In this document: piece after piece, positions 52,292-60,966 of the stretch
How the letters are laid out: each line of letters starts with the position of its first letter
Position numbering within the stretch: the stretch's first letter is position 1
From: an uncultured Lachnospiraceae bacterium
Lineage (GTDB): Bacteria > Bacillota > Clostridia > Lachnospirales > Lachnospiraceae
Reading direction: 5' to 3'
NCBI GenBank assembly: GCA_910587635.1
Contig: CAJUNB010000005.1
Span: 180,832 to 244,831 of the forward strand
Length of the DNA stretch: 64,000 nucleotides
The notes under the pieces: model-generated
Databases searched by the model: none
What the model was told of the DNA's origin: nothing
The model's input: the letters and a program-made list of their open reading frames with translations, nothing else
Made by a program: the position numbers and the translations under genes

Positions 52292-53848
52292 ATGGATGCA
52301 TTATCTCAAATGAACTACGGCTGGCTTTCTATCGTGCCGCCGCTCGTAGCCATTATATTGGCATTGATTACCAAAGAAGTTATTTCCTCACTGATTATTG
52401 GTGTTTTGACAGGAGCTCTGATTTACAGTTACGGAAATCCCGTAGGCATGATCATGAATACGTTTACGGTCATGGGTGATCGTATGAGTGGAAACGTCAA
52501 CATTTTAATTTTTCTCGGGCTTCTGGGGGCTCTCGTTGTTGTCATCACAAGGGCAGGGGGCTCAGCCGCTTATGGAAACTGGGCTGTACGGCGGATTAAG
52601 ACGAGAAGAGGGGCCAGCCTGGCTACCTGTGCACTCGGTTGTCTGATCTTTATTGACGACTATTTTAACTGTCTTTCCGTAGGAACAGTTATGCGTCCCG
52701 TTACAGACAAGCATCGTATCTCCAGAGCGAAGCTGGCTTATCTTTTGGATGCTACCGCAGCGCCGGTCTGTATTATTGCTCCGGTATCCAGCTGGGGAGC
52801 TTCTGTAGCAACCTATATCGAAGAAGCAGGCGTGGGCAATGGTATGTCCACCTTTATCAGACTGATTCCTTACAATCTATACGCAATAACGACGATTATC
52901 ATGATCATTGTCGTATGCGTTACGAATCTGAACTTTGGTTCCATGGGAAGGTTTGAGAAAAATGCCATTGAAAAGGGAGACCTGTTTTCTGGAAAAGGAG
53001 AAATCAAGTCGGATGAGGTACAGAATTCTCAGGTATCCTCAAAAGGAAAAGTATATGATCTTATTATTCCGATTCTTATTCTGATTGTCGCAACGATCAT
53101 TGCCATGGCCTATACAGGCGGTGCATTTGGCGGTGGGTGCAGCTTCACAGAATCCTTTGGTAACTGTGATTCTTCTCTGTCCCTTGTATTGGGGAGCTTT
53201 ATTGCCCTTGTGGCCGCATTTTTCCAGTTTGTCCCTCGTAAGGTCATATCTTTCCGGGAGTTCATGGAAGGTATTACCGAAGGGATCAAATCCATGGTGC
53301 CGGCGTTTACAATACTGATTCTGGCATGGTCTATCGGTGGCATCTGTAGTGTAGACTATTTAAATACAGGAGGATTTGTAGGGAATCTTGTCAACAACAG
53401 CACATTCCCGGTATTTATTTTACCGGCAATTACTTTCCTTGTAGCATCCTTCCTGGGATTTGCCACAGGTACTTCCTGGGGAACGATGGCACTGCTCATT
53501 CCCATTGGAGCAGCAATCTGTACCCCTGCCTCAACGGCTCATCTCATTATGCCTGTCCTCGGTTCTATTCTGGCAGGTGCTGTATATGGAGATCATATTT
53601 CTCCTATTTCAGACACTACGATACTGTCCTCTACAGGTGCCTCCTGCAATCATATTGATCATGTATCCACACAGGTGGTCTATGCCAGTGTGGCAGCCGG
53701 ATGCTGTGCGGTGGGATATGTGATTATGGGAATTCTGAATAACGGACTGGTATCCACAGCAGTTACATTAGCTATATTGCTGCTTGTATTATTTATTATT
53801 TCCAGGAAATTTAGAACAAAAATCGATTATTCAAATGTGGAGAAATAA
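52292..53848 (+). CDS. NhaC family Na+/H+ antiporter
   Basis: A 518-residue membrane protein with about 12 helices. GGLLGALVVVITRAGGSAAYGNWAV-type central segment, LIFIDDYFNCLSVGTVMRPVTD, APVSSWGA and GDHISPISDTTILSSTGASCNHIDHV are hallmarks of the NhaC group (Na+/H+ or malate-lactate antiporters). GAGGGAGAGAAG precedes the ATG. The IMP cyclohydrolase gene follows after 4 bases. Confidence 0.9.
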   Translation: MDALSQMNYGWLSIVPPLVAIILALITKEVISSLIIGVLTGALIYSYGNPVGMIMNTFTVMGDRMSGNVNILIFLGLLGALVVVITRAGGSAAYGNWAVRRIKTRRGASLATCALGCLIFIDDYFNCLSVGTVMRPVTDKHRISRAKLAYLLDATAAPVCIIAPVSSWGASVATYIEEAGVGNGMSTFIRLIPYNLYAITTIIMIIVVCVTNLNFGSMGRFEKNAIEKGDLFSGKGEIKSDEVQNSQVSSKGKVYDLIIPILILIVATIIAMAYTGGAFGGGCSFTESFGNCDSSLSLVLGSFIALVAAFFQFVPRKVISFREFMEGITEGIKSMVPAFTILILAWSIGGICSVDYLNTGGFVGNLVNNSTFPVFILPAITFLVASFLGFATGTSWGTMALLIPIGAAICTPASTAHLIMPVLGSILAGAVYGDHISPISDTTILSSTGASCNHIDHVSTQVVYASVAAGCCAVGYVIMGILNNGLVSTAVTLAILLLVLFIISRKFRTKIDYSNVEK

Positions 53849-53852
53849 GCTT

Positions 53853-54575
53853 ATGAAAATGACAACACTGGCAGAAGAATTATCTTCCAACGTCTATCCC
53901 GGAAGAGGCATCGTGATTGGAAGATCTGCAGACGGTAACTATGCAGTTACAGCGTACTTCATAATGGGCAGAAGTGAAAACAGCAGAAACCGTATTTTTG
54001 TGGAAGAAGGGGAGGGGATTCGAACCCAGGCCTTTGATCCATCGAAACTGACGGATCCAAGTCTGATCATTTATGCTCCTGTGAGGGTATTGGGAAGTCA
54101 AACGATCATAACAAACGGTGATCAGACAGATACTGTCTATGAGGGTCTGAGTCGACAGCTCACTTTTGAGGAATCTTTAAGATGCCGGTGTTTTGAACCG
54201 GATGGGCCCAACTATACCCCCCGTATTTCCGGGCTTCTTCATGTAGAGAACGGGAAATTCAGCTATGCTATGTCCATTTTGAAAAGCAATAACGGAAGTG
54301 CTGCCTCCTGCCATCGTTTTACCTTTGACTATGAAAATCCGGCAGCGGGAGAGGGACATTTTCTTCATACGTATCTACAAGATGGAGATCCTCTGCCCAG
54401 CTTTGAAGGAGAGCCAAAGCTGATTCAGATCGATCGGAACATCGATGATTTTACTGATATGCTGTGGAACCATCTGAATGAAGACAATAAAGTGTCCCTG
54501 TTTGTTCGGTATATCGAAATTGGGACAGGACAGTACGAAACAAGGATTCTGAACAAACATACAAAGACCGTCTGA
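53853..54575 (+). CDS. IMP cyclohydrolase, PurO-like
   Basis: A 240-residue protein of the IMP_cyclohyd (PF07826-type) family: LSSNVYPGRGIVIGRSADGNYAVTAYFIMGRSENSRNRIF (in pieces) is characteristic of the archaeal-type cyclohydrolase PurO and its bacterial relatives. It closes FAICAR to IMP, replacing the N-terminal domain of bifunctional PurH. The formyltransferase follows 17 bases later, completing the pathway. Start 53853 is the first ATG with no better site upstream. Confidence 0.88.
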   Translation: MKMTTLAEELSSNVYPGRGIVIGRSADGNYAVTAYFIMGRSENSRNRIFVEEGEGIRTQAFDPSKLTDPSLIIYAPVRVLGSQTIITNGDQTDTVYEGLSRQLTFEESLRCRCFEPDGPNYTPRISGLLHVENGKFSYAMSILKSNNGSAASCHRFTFDYENPAAGEGHFLHTYLQDGDPLPSFEGEPKLIQIDRNIDDFTDMLWNHLNEDNKVSLFVRYIEIGTGQYETRILNKHTKTV

Positions 54576-54591
54576 GAAAGGAAATTTCGAT

Positions 54592-55770
54592 ATGAAAGAA
54601 CTGGAATTAAAATATGGATGCAATCCCAATCAGAAGCCTTCGAGAATCTACCAAAAGGACGGAGATGACCTGCCAATACAAGTCTTATCTGGAAAACCTG
54701 GCTATATCAATTTCCTGGATGCTTTTAACGGCTGGCAGCTTGTGAAGGAGCTGAAAGAGGCGACAGGGCTGCCTGCCGCTGCCTCGTTTAAACATGTATC
54801 CCCGGCGGGAGCGGCAGTTGGTCTGCCATTGACGGATACTCTGGCGAAAATCTATTGGGTGGAAGATCTGGGAGAGCTTTCTCCTCTGGCATGTGCCTAT
54901 GCCAGAGCCCGGGGCGCAGATCGCATGTCTTCTTTTGGTGATTTTATCAGCCTTTCCGATACCTGTGATGTGTCTACGGCCAAGATCATCAAGAGAGAAG
55001 TATCCGATGGTGTTATTGCCCCCGGATATGAGCCAGAAGCTCTGGAAATACTGAAAGAAAAGAAAAAAGGGAATTATAATATTATTCAGATCGATGAAAA
55101 CTACAAACCGGCTCCCATAGAGCGAAAAGATGTGTTCGGTATCACCTTCGAACAGGGAAGAAATGAGCTGAAAATCGATAAGAGTTGTCTGCAGAATATA
55201 GTGACAGAGAATCAGGATATTCCCGAGTCTGCGCAGATTGATCTGGTGATTGCATTGATTACCCTGAAATATACCCAGTCCAATTCTGTCTGTTATGCAA
55301 AAGGCGGTCAGGCCATCGGTATTGGCGCAGGGCAACAGTCAAGGGTACATTGTACCAGGCTTGCCGGGCAGAAAGCAGATAACTGGATGCTGAGACAGTG
55401 TCCAAAGGTACTGGAACTTTCTTTCGTGGACAATATCAAGCGGGCGGACAGAGACAACGCCATAGATAACTACATTGGGGAAGAATACATGGATGTACTG
55501 GCGGACGGCTGTTGGCAGCGTATATTTAAAGTGAGGCCGGAAGTATTCACAGCAGAAGAAAAACGGACCTGGCTGGATCAGATGGATGGAGCTGCTCTCG
55601 GTTCCGATGCCTTTTTCCCCTTCAGCGATAATATAGAGCGGGCAAAGAAAAGCGGTGTCAAATACATTGCTCAGCCTGGCGGTTCTGTCCGGGATGAGGA
55701 TGTAATCGAATGCTGTAACAAATATGACATGGTTATGGCATTTACAGGAAACCGGCTGTTCCATCATTGA
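54592..55770 (+). CDS. AICAR transformylase (PurH-type, stand-alone)
   Basis: A 392-residue phosphoribosylaminoimidazolecarboxamide formyltransferase. LKYGCNPNQKPSRIY, ASFKHVSPAGAAVG and CYAKGGQAIGIGAGQQSRVHCTRLAGQKADNW in pieces are the formyltransferase domain signatures. It lacks the cyclohydrolase domain normally fused at the N-terminus, which is supplied by the preceding gene. GAAAGGAAA lies before the ATG. Confidence 0.92.
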   Translation: MKELELKYGCNPNQKPSRIYQKDGDDLPIQVLSGKPGYINFLDAFNGWQLVKELKEATGLPAAASFKHVSPAGAAVGLPLTDTLAKIYWVEDLGELSPLACAYARARGADRMSSFGDFISLSDTCDVSTAKIIKREVSDGVIAPGYEPEALEILKEKKKGNYNIIQIDENYKPAPIERKDVFGITFEQGRNELKIDKSCLQNIVTENQDIPESAQIDLVIALITLKYTQSNSVCYAKGGQAIGIGAGQQSRVHCTRLAGQKADNWMLRQCPKVLELSFVDNIKRADRDNAIDNYIGEEYMDVLADGCWQRIFKVRPEVFTAEEKRTWLDQMDGAALGSDAFFPFSDNIERAKKSGVKYIAQPGGSVRDEDVIECCNKYDMVMAFTGNRLFHH

Positions 55771-55803
55771 GTTCGAGTAGTGCAAGAGTATATTATTTAT
55801 TTT

Positions 55804-55842
55804 ATATGGCAGGTAGTCTATGAGATTGCCTGCTATATTTAC
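55804..55842 (+). terminator. Terminator after the purine genes
   Basis: ATATGGCAGG (55804-55813) pairs with CCTGCTATAT (55829-55838) with one G-U, followed by TTACA. It marks the right end of the housekeeping part; the DNA beyond is visibly more AT-rich. The rest of 55771-55935 has no gene. Confidence 0.65.
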
Positions 55843-55935
55843 AATCTATTGTTTCAGAAAAAATTAGGTGGTAAGTTGTTGCCAATAGAAATGGGTATTT
55901 ATATAAAATTGACGAATAGTTAATGAGGATAGTAT

Positions 55936-56421
55936 ATGAAAAGTACGAAAAAGGATTCAGAGAAAGTGGAAGAAAAAGCACCGTTTGCGCAGAGACATCC
56001 TAGAATCAATTTTGTGATAGGGTTGGTTTTGTTGGTAATACTTGTGTTTGGAGCAATATTATTTATATGGCTTATATTTTCTTGCTTAGGGAATGGAATT
56101 GAGCATTTGGTTGATTTCCTGAAAAAGTTTGTAAGTACCACAGATAAAGTAATTATTGTGGCAATGATAACAGGTATGGTGTCTATAGTCGGTGTGGTTT
56201 TTACGTCTGTAATAGCAAAAATCATTGATTACCGATATAATGTAAAAAAATATTTATACGACAAAAGAGAGGCACCGTATGAACAATTTATAAGCATAAT
56301 TTATACTATTATGGAAGATACAAAAAAACCTGTAAATGAGCAAATGACAGAATCTGATAAGTTTAGAATGATGTCGGATTTTTCCAAGGGATTAACGTTA
56401 TGGGGTGTAAATTGTGAGTAA
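55936..56421 (+). pseudogene. Membrane protein, probably truncated
   Basis: A 161-residue frame with an acidic-basic N-terminus, two membrane helices (about residues 30-52 and 73-98) and a soluble part with YDKREAPYEQFISIIYTIMEDTKKP. It stops at WGVNCE, where related proteins, as I recall, continue with a conserved Trp-Gly-Ser-Asn and a further helix. The two bases after the stop region read SKVKNGKNKQ in another frame, suggesting a decayed end. No ribosome site is strong. Treat as a probable broken gene; function unknown. Confidence 0.5.
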
Positions 56422-56523
56422 AGTGAAAAATGGGAAGAATAAGCAAAGTGAAAATCTGGTGTATGTAGATAGCCCTCATAAAAGAAACATGGTAAAATCT
56501 TAGAAGAAACGAGGTAAATCAAT

Positions 56524-56892
56524 ATGGAAAAGCAGGTTTATATCACAGAGGAAGAACGGGCAAAGTGCCAAAAGGTGGCGGATGCGTTTGCGGAGCTGTA
56601 TGAAATGGAAAATATCGTAGTGCTTGATGCGGGCAGATATGGTTTTGTGGAATTGAAATATTATAAGCCGCCGTATGGATTTGAAGAAGATGCAACCTTT
56701 ACGGACAGCAGGGTATTGTTTGATGCGCTTTGGCAGGAATGGTTTAATACAACACTATATCTGACAGCAAAGGAAATGAAGTTAGATGATATTCTCTATG
56801 GGGAAGTATTCAGCCGCCTTTCAAAAGAAAAACAATCGGCAATTATCGGGAGAAAAGCTGACTTCGCACAAAAGGCAGGTATAACTCTATAA
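56524..56892 (+). CDS. Hypothetical 122-residue protein
   Basis: A soluble, acidic protein (YITEEERAKCQKVADAFAELYEMENIVVLDAG in pieces and FGRYGF-type strand GRYGFVELKYYKPPYGFEED). I recall similar small proteins in mobile elements of clostridia but cannot name a family. Preceded by ACGAGG. It sits just inside the AT-rich part of the window and is followed by a terminator. Confidence 0.6.
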   Translation: MEKQVYITEEERAKCQKVADAFAELYEMENIVVLDAGRYGFVELKYYKPPYGFEEDATFTDSRVLFDALWQEWFNTTLYLTAKEMKLDDILYGEVFSRLSKEKQSAIIGRKADFAQKAGITL

Positions 56893-56943
56893 AATGAGTT
56901 TTACGAAAAGAAAACACTCTATGTAGAGGATAAAAAAGATTAG

Positions 56944-56978
56944 AAAGGCTCTGTGTACGATAATATGCAGGGCTTTTT
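56944..56978 (+). terminator. Terminator after the 122-residue protein
   Basis: GCTCTG (56948-56953) pairs with CAGGGC (56968-56973) with one wobble, followed by TTTTTG. The 317-base gap 56893-57209 otherwise holds a tiny frame (57016-57066, 16 residues) and the palindrome below. Confidence 0.7.
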
Positions 56979-57045
56979 GCTTTTGGACATAATGTCTAAA
57001 AGTTATAAAAAGGGAATGAATGAGATGGATTCCGTAGGCGTAGTA

Positions 57046-57194
57046 GCATTGTGGAAAAGTGTATAACTGCCTATTTTATGGAGTTGTGGGTAACTATGTT
57101 TGCAGGACGTGGGAAAGCTGCACTTTGCTTTTCCATGTGCTGTGAATATAGTTATCCATAACGGAATAGGCAGTTATACACTTTTCCATGATGC
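57046..57194. repeat. 149-bp near-perfect inverted repeat (MITE-like or structured RNA)
   Basis: The left arm (57046-57118) and right arm (57127-57194) pair over 66 positions, the outer 24 of which (TGGAAAAGTGTATAACTGCC and onward) are perfect. The arms differ by one 7-versus-2 base internal loop and by ten substitutions, nine of them G-for-A or T-for-C in the direction that leaves G-U pairs in + strand RNA. Near-DnaA-box strings TTATACACT, TTATCCATA and TTACCCACA occur in the arms. It lies between convergent genes and could also act as a terminator. No transposase is nearby. Confidence 0.75.
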
Positions 57195-57209
57195 GATTTT
57201 GTAATATGT

Positions 57210-58580
57210 TCACGGTCTAGGATTGCTCGAGAAGTATATGTTAGTTTTATAGCCTTCATGCAGTCTGCTCTCTACGTCGATTGTTCCGTGATGTGCTTCA
57301 ATAATCTGCCGTACTAAGAGAAGTCCTAAACCATGACGAAGATCTAAGCGGTCATCGATACTTTCCATGTAATGTGGTTTGTTTTTCAGTTCTTCTAACT
57401 TTTCAGCAGAAATACCAATACCATTATCCTGAACGGTTAAAAGCAGTCTGTTTTCTGTTATTTGCAGTGACAAAGTAATTATGCAGCCTTTGGGATTGCT
57501 GTGAATGCTGTTTTGAACCAGATTATTTACGGCTCGTGTAATCAGTTTTGTATCACATTCTATCATGCTGTTTTCGGAGTCAGGAGAAATATTTACCTCT
57601 AAAGAATAGGACTCCGACAGACCGCTGTTTATCAGGTCTATCGCGTAGGAACGTAATAGTTTTGAAAGCCGGGTATTTTCTTTCTGTAGAGGCTGCATTT
57701 CATATTCAAGCTTTGACACGAGATTCAAGTCCTGCACTAAATCTTTTATTTTGATACTTTGCCGGGATATAACGGCAGCCTGTTCCTTAATTTGGTTGCT
57801 GGCATTTTTGTCATTAACAATTCTATCCGCATATCCCATAATCATGGATAACGGAGTGCGAATGTCATGGGATACACCGCTGATCCAATTTGCCCGTGCG
57901 GTGTTTTGGCGGCTGATGATATTGGATGCTTTATTTATACTGTCAGCTATTTCTGACAGTTCTCCGCTTACAGAAAGGTTGATGCTTTTCCCTTCTGACA
58001 AGGTTGCAATCGAGGATATAATTGGCTCTGTATTTTTGCTGATTTTCGCTTTAGAACGTGAATAGGCGAGAAACAGAACCAGCAGGTCGAATACAAGGAT
58101 GCCGAGAAAAAAGAGAGGGATTTTACGAACCGTATCAATGGGATAATAATTGCTGGTAATTTTCATATAGCTGTTTTGGGGATAACCAATAACTAATAAG
58201 CCGTTTTCATCACTCCATACAAATACGGGATAGTCTTTCAAATATCCTCTAGAAAATATTGCAATATCCTGAATGGAATATTCAGTTGGAATTTCCTCTG
58301 GTAAATTTACAGTCCAATTGCAGGAGCCTTCTGTATTCAGATACATTGCCCATAAAAAGTTGGTTATTAACATTCTTTCTGCCTCGTCCGTTATGCCGTT
58401 GGAAGAGGAAGCTGCCGCCACTTCCTTTAGCATATTCTGTGGAGAGGTACTTCCAAAGTTTTTTGATACTGCACTGTAAAATGTAAAAGCGAATGCAGCT
58501 ATGTTCAACACAACAAGAGATGAAATAAGTCCAATAAAAGACAGTAAATGTTTTGAAATATATTTGCTGAATACTTTCAT
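57210..58580 (-). CDS. Two-component sensor histidine kinase
   Basis: A 456-residue kinase. Two membrane helices (about residues 12-32 and 155-175) enclose an extracellular domain of about 120 residues. The phosphorylated histidine is in GVSHDIRTPLSMIMGYAD near residue 237, N-box NLVQNSIHSN, and the G boxes DNGIGI and GHGLGLLLV-type RHGLGLLLVR. Start 58580 has AAGGAAG upstream and lies just after the response regulator stop. Leftward, downstream of the regulator. The adjacent BcrA-type exporter suggests peptide-antibiotic sensing. Confidence 0.88.
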   Translation of the reverse strand: MKVFSKYISKHLLSFIGLISSLVVLNIAAFAFTFYSAVSKNFGSTSPQNMLKEVAAASSSNGITDEAERMLITNFLWAMYLNTEGSCNWTVNLPEEIPTEYSIQDIAIFSRGYLKDYPVFVWSDENGLLVIGYPQNSYMKITSNYYPIDTVRKIPLFFLGILVFDLLVLFLAYSRSKAKISKNTEPIISSIATLSEGKSINLSVSGELSEIADSINKASNIISRQNTARANWISGVSHDIRTPLSMIMGYADRIVNDKNASNQIKEQAAVISRQSIKIKDLVQDLNLVSKLEYEMQPLQKENTRLSKLLRSYAIDLINSGLSESYSLEVNISPDSENSMIECDTKLITRAVNNLVQNSIHSNPKGCIITLSLQITENRLLLTVQDNGIGISAEKLEELKNKPHYMESIDDRLDLRHGLGLLLVRQIIEAHHGTIDVESRLHEGYKTNIYFSSNPRP

Positions 58581-58584
58581 GGCT

Positions 58585-59286
58585 TCACTTCCTTGCATTT
58601 AATTTATAACCAAGTCCTTTAATGGTTATGAGTGATACAGGTTTTGAAGGATCAGTTTCAATTTTTTCACGTATGCGCCGGATATGGGCATTCAGGCTGT
58701 TTTCATACCCAAAAGGATTATCGCCCCATAATGCCTCGCATAAGGCATCAATGCTTACAATTCTCCCTTCGTTGCGGGATAACGTTTCTAACAGTGTGTG
58801 TTCTTTTGCGGTCAAAGTAACTATAATTCCATTTTTATTAACTTCGGCACGACTGAAATCTATCGTGCAGCCTTCCAGCTCTAATAATGGGGAATCTGCT
58901 TTATAACATCGGCGTAAAACTGCATGGACACGCAGTAACAGCTCCTGTGGCAAAAAAGGCTTTACCACATAATCATCTGCCCCAAGTCCTAAGCCTGCAA
59001 GTTTATCAGCCGCTTCATCTTTGGCTGTCAGAAATATAATTGGAATATCTGTAAATGTCCGTAATTTCTTCATAAGGGAAAAACCGTCCCCGTCCGGCAG
59101 CATAACATCAAGGATTGCAAGGTCGGGTTTTTCCTGCCTGGCAAAGTTAAGTCCGGTCTGGGCAGTGCCTGCATCAATGATATTTGAAAAACCGTCATCT
59201 GAAAGAATGTCGATTACTAATTTACACAATTCCGGTTCATCATCAACCAACAGAATTTTTTTTGTATGCAAAAATGATTGTTCCAT
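58585..59286 (-). CDS. OmpR/PhoB family response regulator
   Basis: A 233-residue regulator. The receiver domain has the phospho-acceptor Asp60 in LAILDVMLPDGDG and the conserved Lys in VVKPF; the C-terminal winged helix has TAKEHTLLETLSRNEGRIVS and HIRRIREKIETDPSKP. It is the first gene of a leftward operon with the histidine kinase and diverges from the ABC exporter. The direct repeat at 59370-59387 is its best candidate binding site. Confidence 0.92.
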   Translation of the reverse strand: MEQSFLHTKKILLVDDEPELCKLVIDILSDDGFSNIIDAGTAQTGLNFARQEKPDLAILDVMLPDGDGFSLMKKLRTFTDIPIIFLTAKDEAADKLAGLGLGADDYVVKPFLPQELLLRVHAVLRRCYKADSPLLELEGCTIDFSRAEVNKNGIIVTLTAKEHTLLETLSRNEGRIVSIDALCEALWGDNPFGYENSLNAHIRRIREKIETDPSKPVSLITIKGLGYKLNARK

Positions 59287-59326
59287 TGTCTACACCTTTC
59301 AAAAATCAATCAATAACAACAGTAAC

Positions 59327-59355
59327 ATTATAGCATAACGGAACGGTTTTCGGAA
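59327..59355 (-). promoter_or_regulatory. Promoter of the response regulator gene
   Basis: On the leftward strand TATAAT lies at 59332-59327, with TTCCGA (59355-59350) 17 bases upstream. The gene starts 40 bases further on. Confidence 0.5.
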
Positions 59356-59369
59356 TCTTATGGCAAAAA

Positions 59370-59387
59370 AGTAAGGTAAAAGTAAGG
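59370..59387 (+). promoter_or_regulatory. Candidate response-regulator binding site
   Basis: AGTAAGG occurs twice with an 11-base period (59370-59376 and 59381-59387), about 64 bases before the ABC gene. OmpR-type regulators bind such direct repeats. A TATAGA -10 box (59417-59422) follows without a good -35 box, as expected of a promoter needing activation. Confidence 0.5.
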
Positions 59388-59450
59388 ACACGAGAAAGTT
59401 AATGTCAGATTGGGGGTATAGACTAAAGAAAAAAGAAAGGAGAGTTTTTT

Positions 59451-60233
59451 ATGGACTATATTATTACAACGGAGCAGTTGACAAAGAAATATAAGAATTT
59501 TATTTCGGTCAATAAGGTTTCCATGCACATTCAGAAAGGCAGTATCTATAGCTTTCTCGGTCCTAATGGAGCAGGAAAATCTACCACAATGAAGATGTTG
59601 TTGGGGCTGACATCGCCTACGGGTGGAAGTTTCACGGTTGACGGAGGTCGTTTTCCAGATGACCGGATTAGCATTTTAAAGAAAGTAGGTTCTTTTATCG
59701 AATCTCCGTCTTTTTATGCAAATTTGACAGGTCGGGAAAACCTTGATATTATCCGCAGAATTTTGGGGTTGCCGGAGAATGCGGTGGATGATGCATTGGA
59801 GTTAGTCGGTTTGACAGAGTTTGGTAATCGGCTTGCAAAAAAATATTCGTTGGGCATGAAACAGCGCCTTGGGCTTGCGGGTGCTTTGCTTGGACGTCCG
59901 CCAATCCTGATTTTAGACGAACCTACAAATGGTCTTGATCCTTCCGGCATTCACGAAATCCGTAATCTGATAAAGTCATTGCCGAGCCTTTATGATTGTA
60001 CTGTCTTGATATCTTCTCATATGCTGTCAGAAATAGAACTGATGGCAGATGACATTGGTATTCTTAATCATGGTCGGCTGCTGTTTGAGGGAAGTCTTGA
60101 CGAGCTTAGGCAGAATGCAGTACAGGCAGGTTTCGCAGCAGACAATAAGATTAGTTCGGCTAATCTGGAAGATATGTTCCTTTCCATGATTGATAAGGAT
60201 AACGCAGCCAGAAAGCAGAGGGCGCAATTATGA
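59451..60233 (+). CDS. ABC transporter ATP-binding protein (BcrA-type)
   Basis: A 260-residue ATPase: Walker A GPNGAGKSTTMKML near residue 38, the signature SLGMKQRLGLAGALL, Walker B ILILDEPTNGLD near residue 153, and a Q-loop. The shape fits the bacitracin/lantibiotic export group (BcrA, SpaF, CcmA-like). GAAAGGAGAG precedes ATG. It shares an operon with two permeases. Confidence 0.93.
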   Translation: MDYIITTEQLTKKYKNFISVNKVSMHIQKGSIYSFLGPNGAGKSTTMKMLLGLTSPTGGSFTVDGGRFPDDRISILKKVGSFIESPSFYANLTGRENLDIIRRILGLPENAVDDALELVGLTEFGNRLAKKYSLGMKQRLGLAGALLGRPPILILDEPTNGLDPSGIHEIRNLIKSLPSLYDCTVLISSHMLSEIELMADDIGILNHGRLLFEGSLDELRQNAVQAGFAADNKISSANLEDMFLSMIDKDNAARKQRAQL

Positions 60234-60955
60234 ATACTCTTATCATTGAACTTCGGAAAGAAAAAAGGACTGGTGTTATTCCGCTGCTGTTGTTAGTTGG
60301 TGTTTTGGGTGCCGCCTATGCGTTTGTCAATTTTATTGTACGCAAGGATACATTACTGAATCTTCCGCTGGCTCCGATGGATGTTCTTTTAACACAGCTT
60401 TACGGAATGATTATGGTTTTGAATATGTTTGGTATTGTTGTAGCTGCCTGCATGGTTTATAACATGGAATTTAAAGGAACTGCAATTAAAAAGATGTATA
60501 TGCTGCCAATCAGCGTTCCTAAAATGTATCTGTGCAAATTCCTGATTTTAACAGTGTTGCTTTTGGCAGCGATTGTGTTACAGAATTTGGCTCTGTTAAA
60601 AATCGGCATCAGTGACTTGCCAAAAGGCACTTTTGAAATAAGCACTTTGCTTAAATTTACGGTATATTCCTTTATTACTTCTATGCCGACATTATCTTTT
60701 ATGGTTTTGGTTTCCTCACGTTTTGAAAATATGTGGATACCTCTTGGAATTGGAGTTGCCGGATTTCTAAGCGGAATGGCTTTGGCAAATTCAAATGTTA
60801 GTTTATTATTGGTTCACCCATTTGTTGTAATGTTAAAGCCTGCTGTTGCCATGAGCGCACAGCCTGACAATGAAATAGCTATTATATCTATGGCAGAAAC
60901 ATTTTTGTTTTTAGGAATGGGTTTGTGGATGGCGAAACATTTACGTTATGAATAG
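60230..60955 (+). CDS. ABC transporter permease
   Basis: A 241-residue protein with about six helices. The N-terminus (TLIIELRKEKRTGVIPLLL) and the first membrane segments match lantibiotic-protection permeases such as the EpiG/MutE group. It overlaps the ATPase gene by 4 bases (ATGA). Confidence 0.85.
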   Translation: MNTLIIELRKEKRTGVIPLLLLVGVLGAAYAFVNFIVRKDTLLNLPLAPMDVLLTQLYGMIMVLNMFGIVVAACMVYNMEFKGTAIKKMYMLPISVPKMYLCKFLILTVLLLAAIVLQNLALLKIGISDLPKGTFEISTLLKFTVYSFITSMPTLSFMVLVSSRFENMWIPLGIGVAGFLSGMALANSNVSLLLVHPFVVMLKPAVAMSAQPDNEIAIISMAETFLFLGMGLWMAKHLRYE

Positions 60956-60966
60956 GAGGGATTTGT

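Noticed and set aside
57046..57194. Chromosomal replication origin
   Set aside because: DnaA-box-like strings are imperfect and lie within a palindrome; dnaA, dnaN and a box cluster are absent. A mobile or RNA element explains the structure better.
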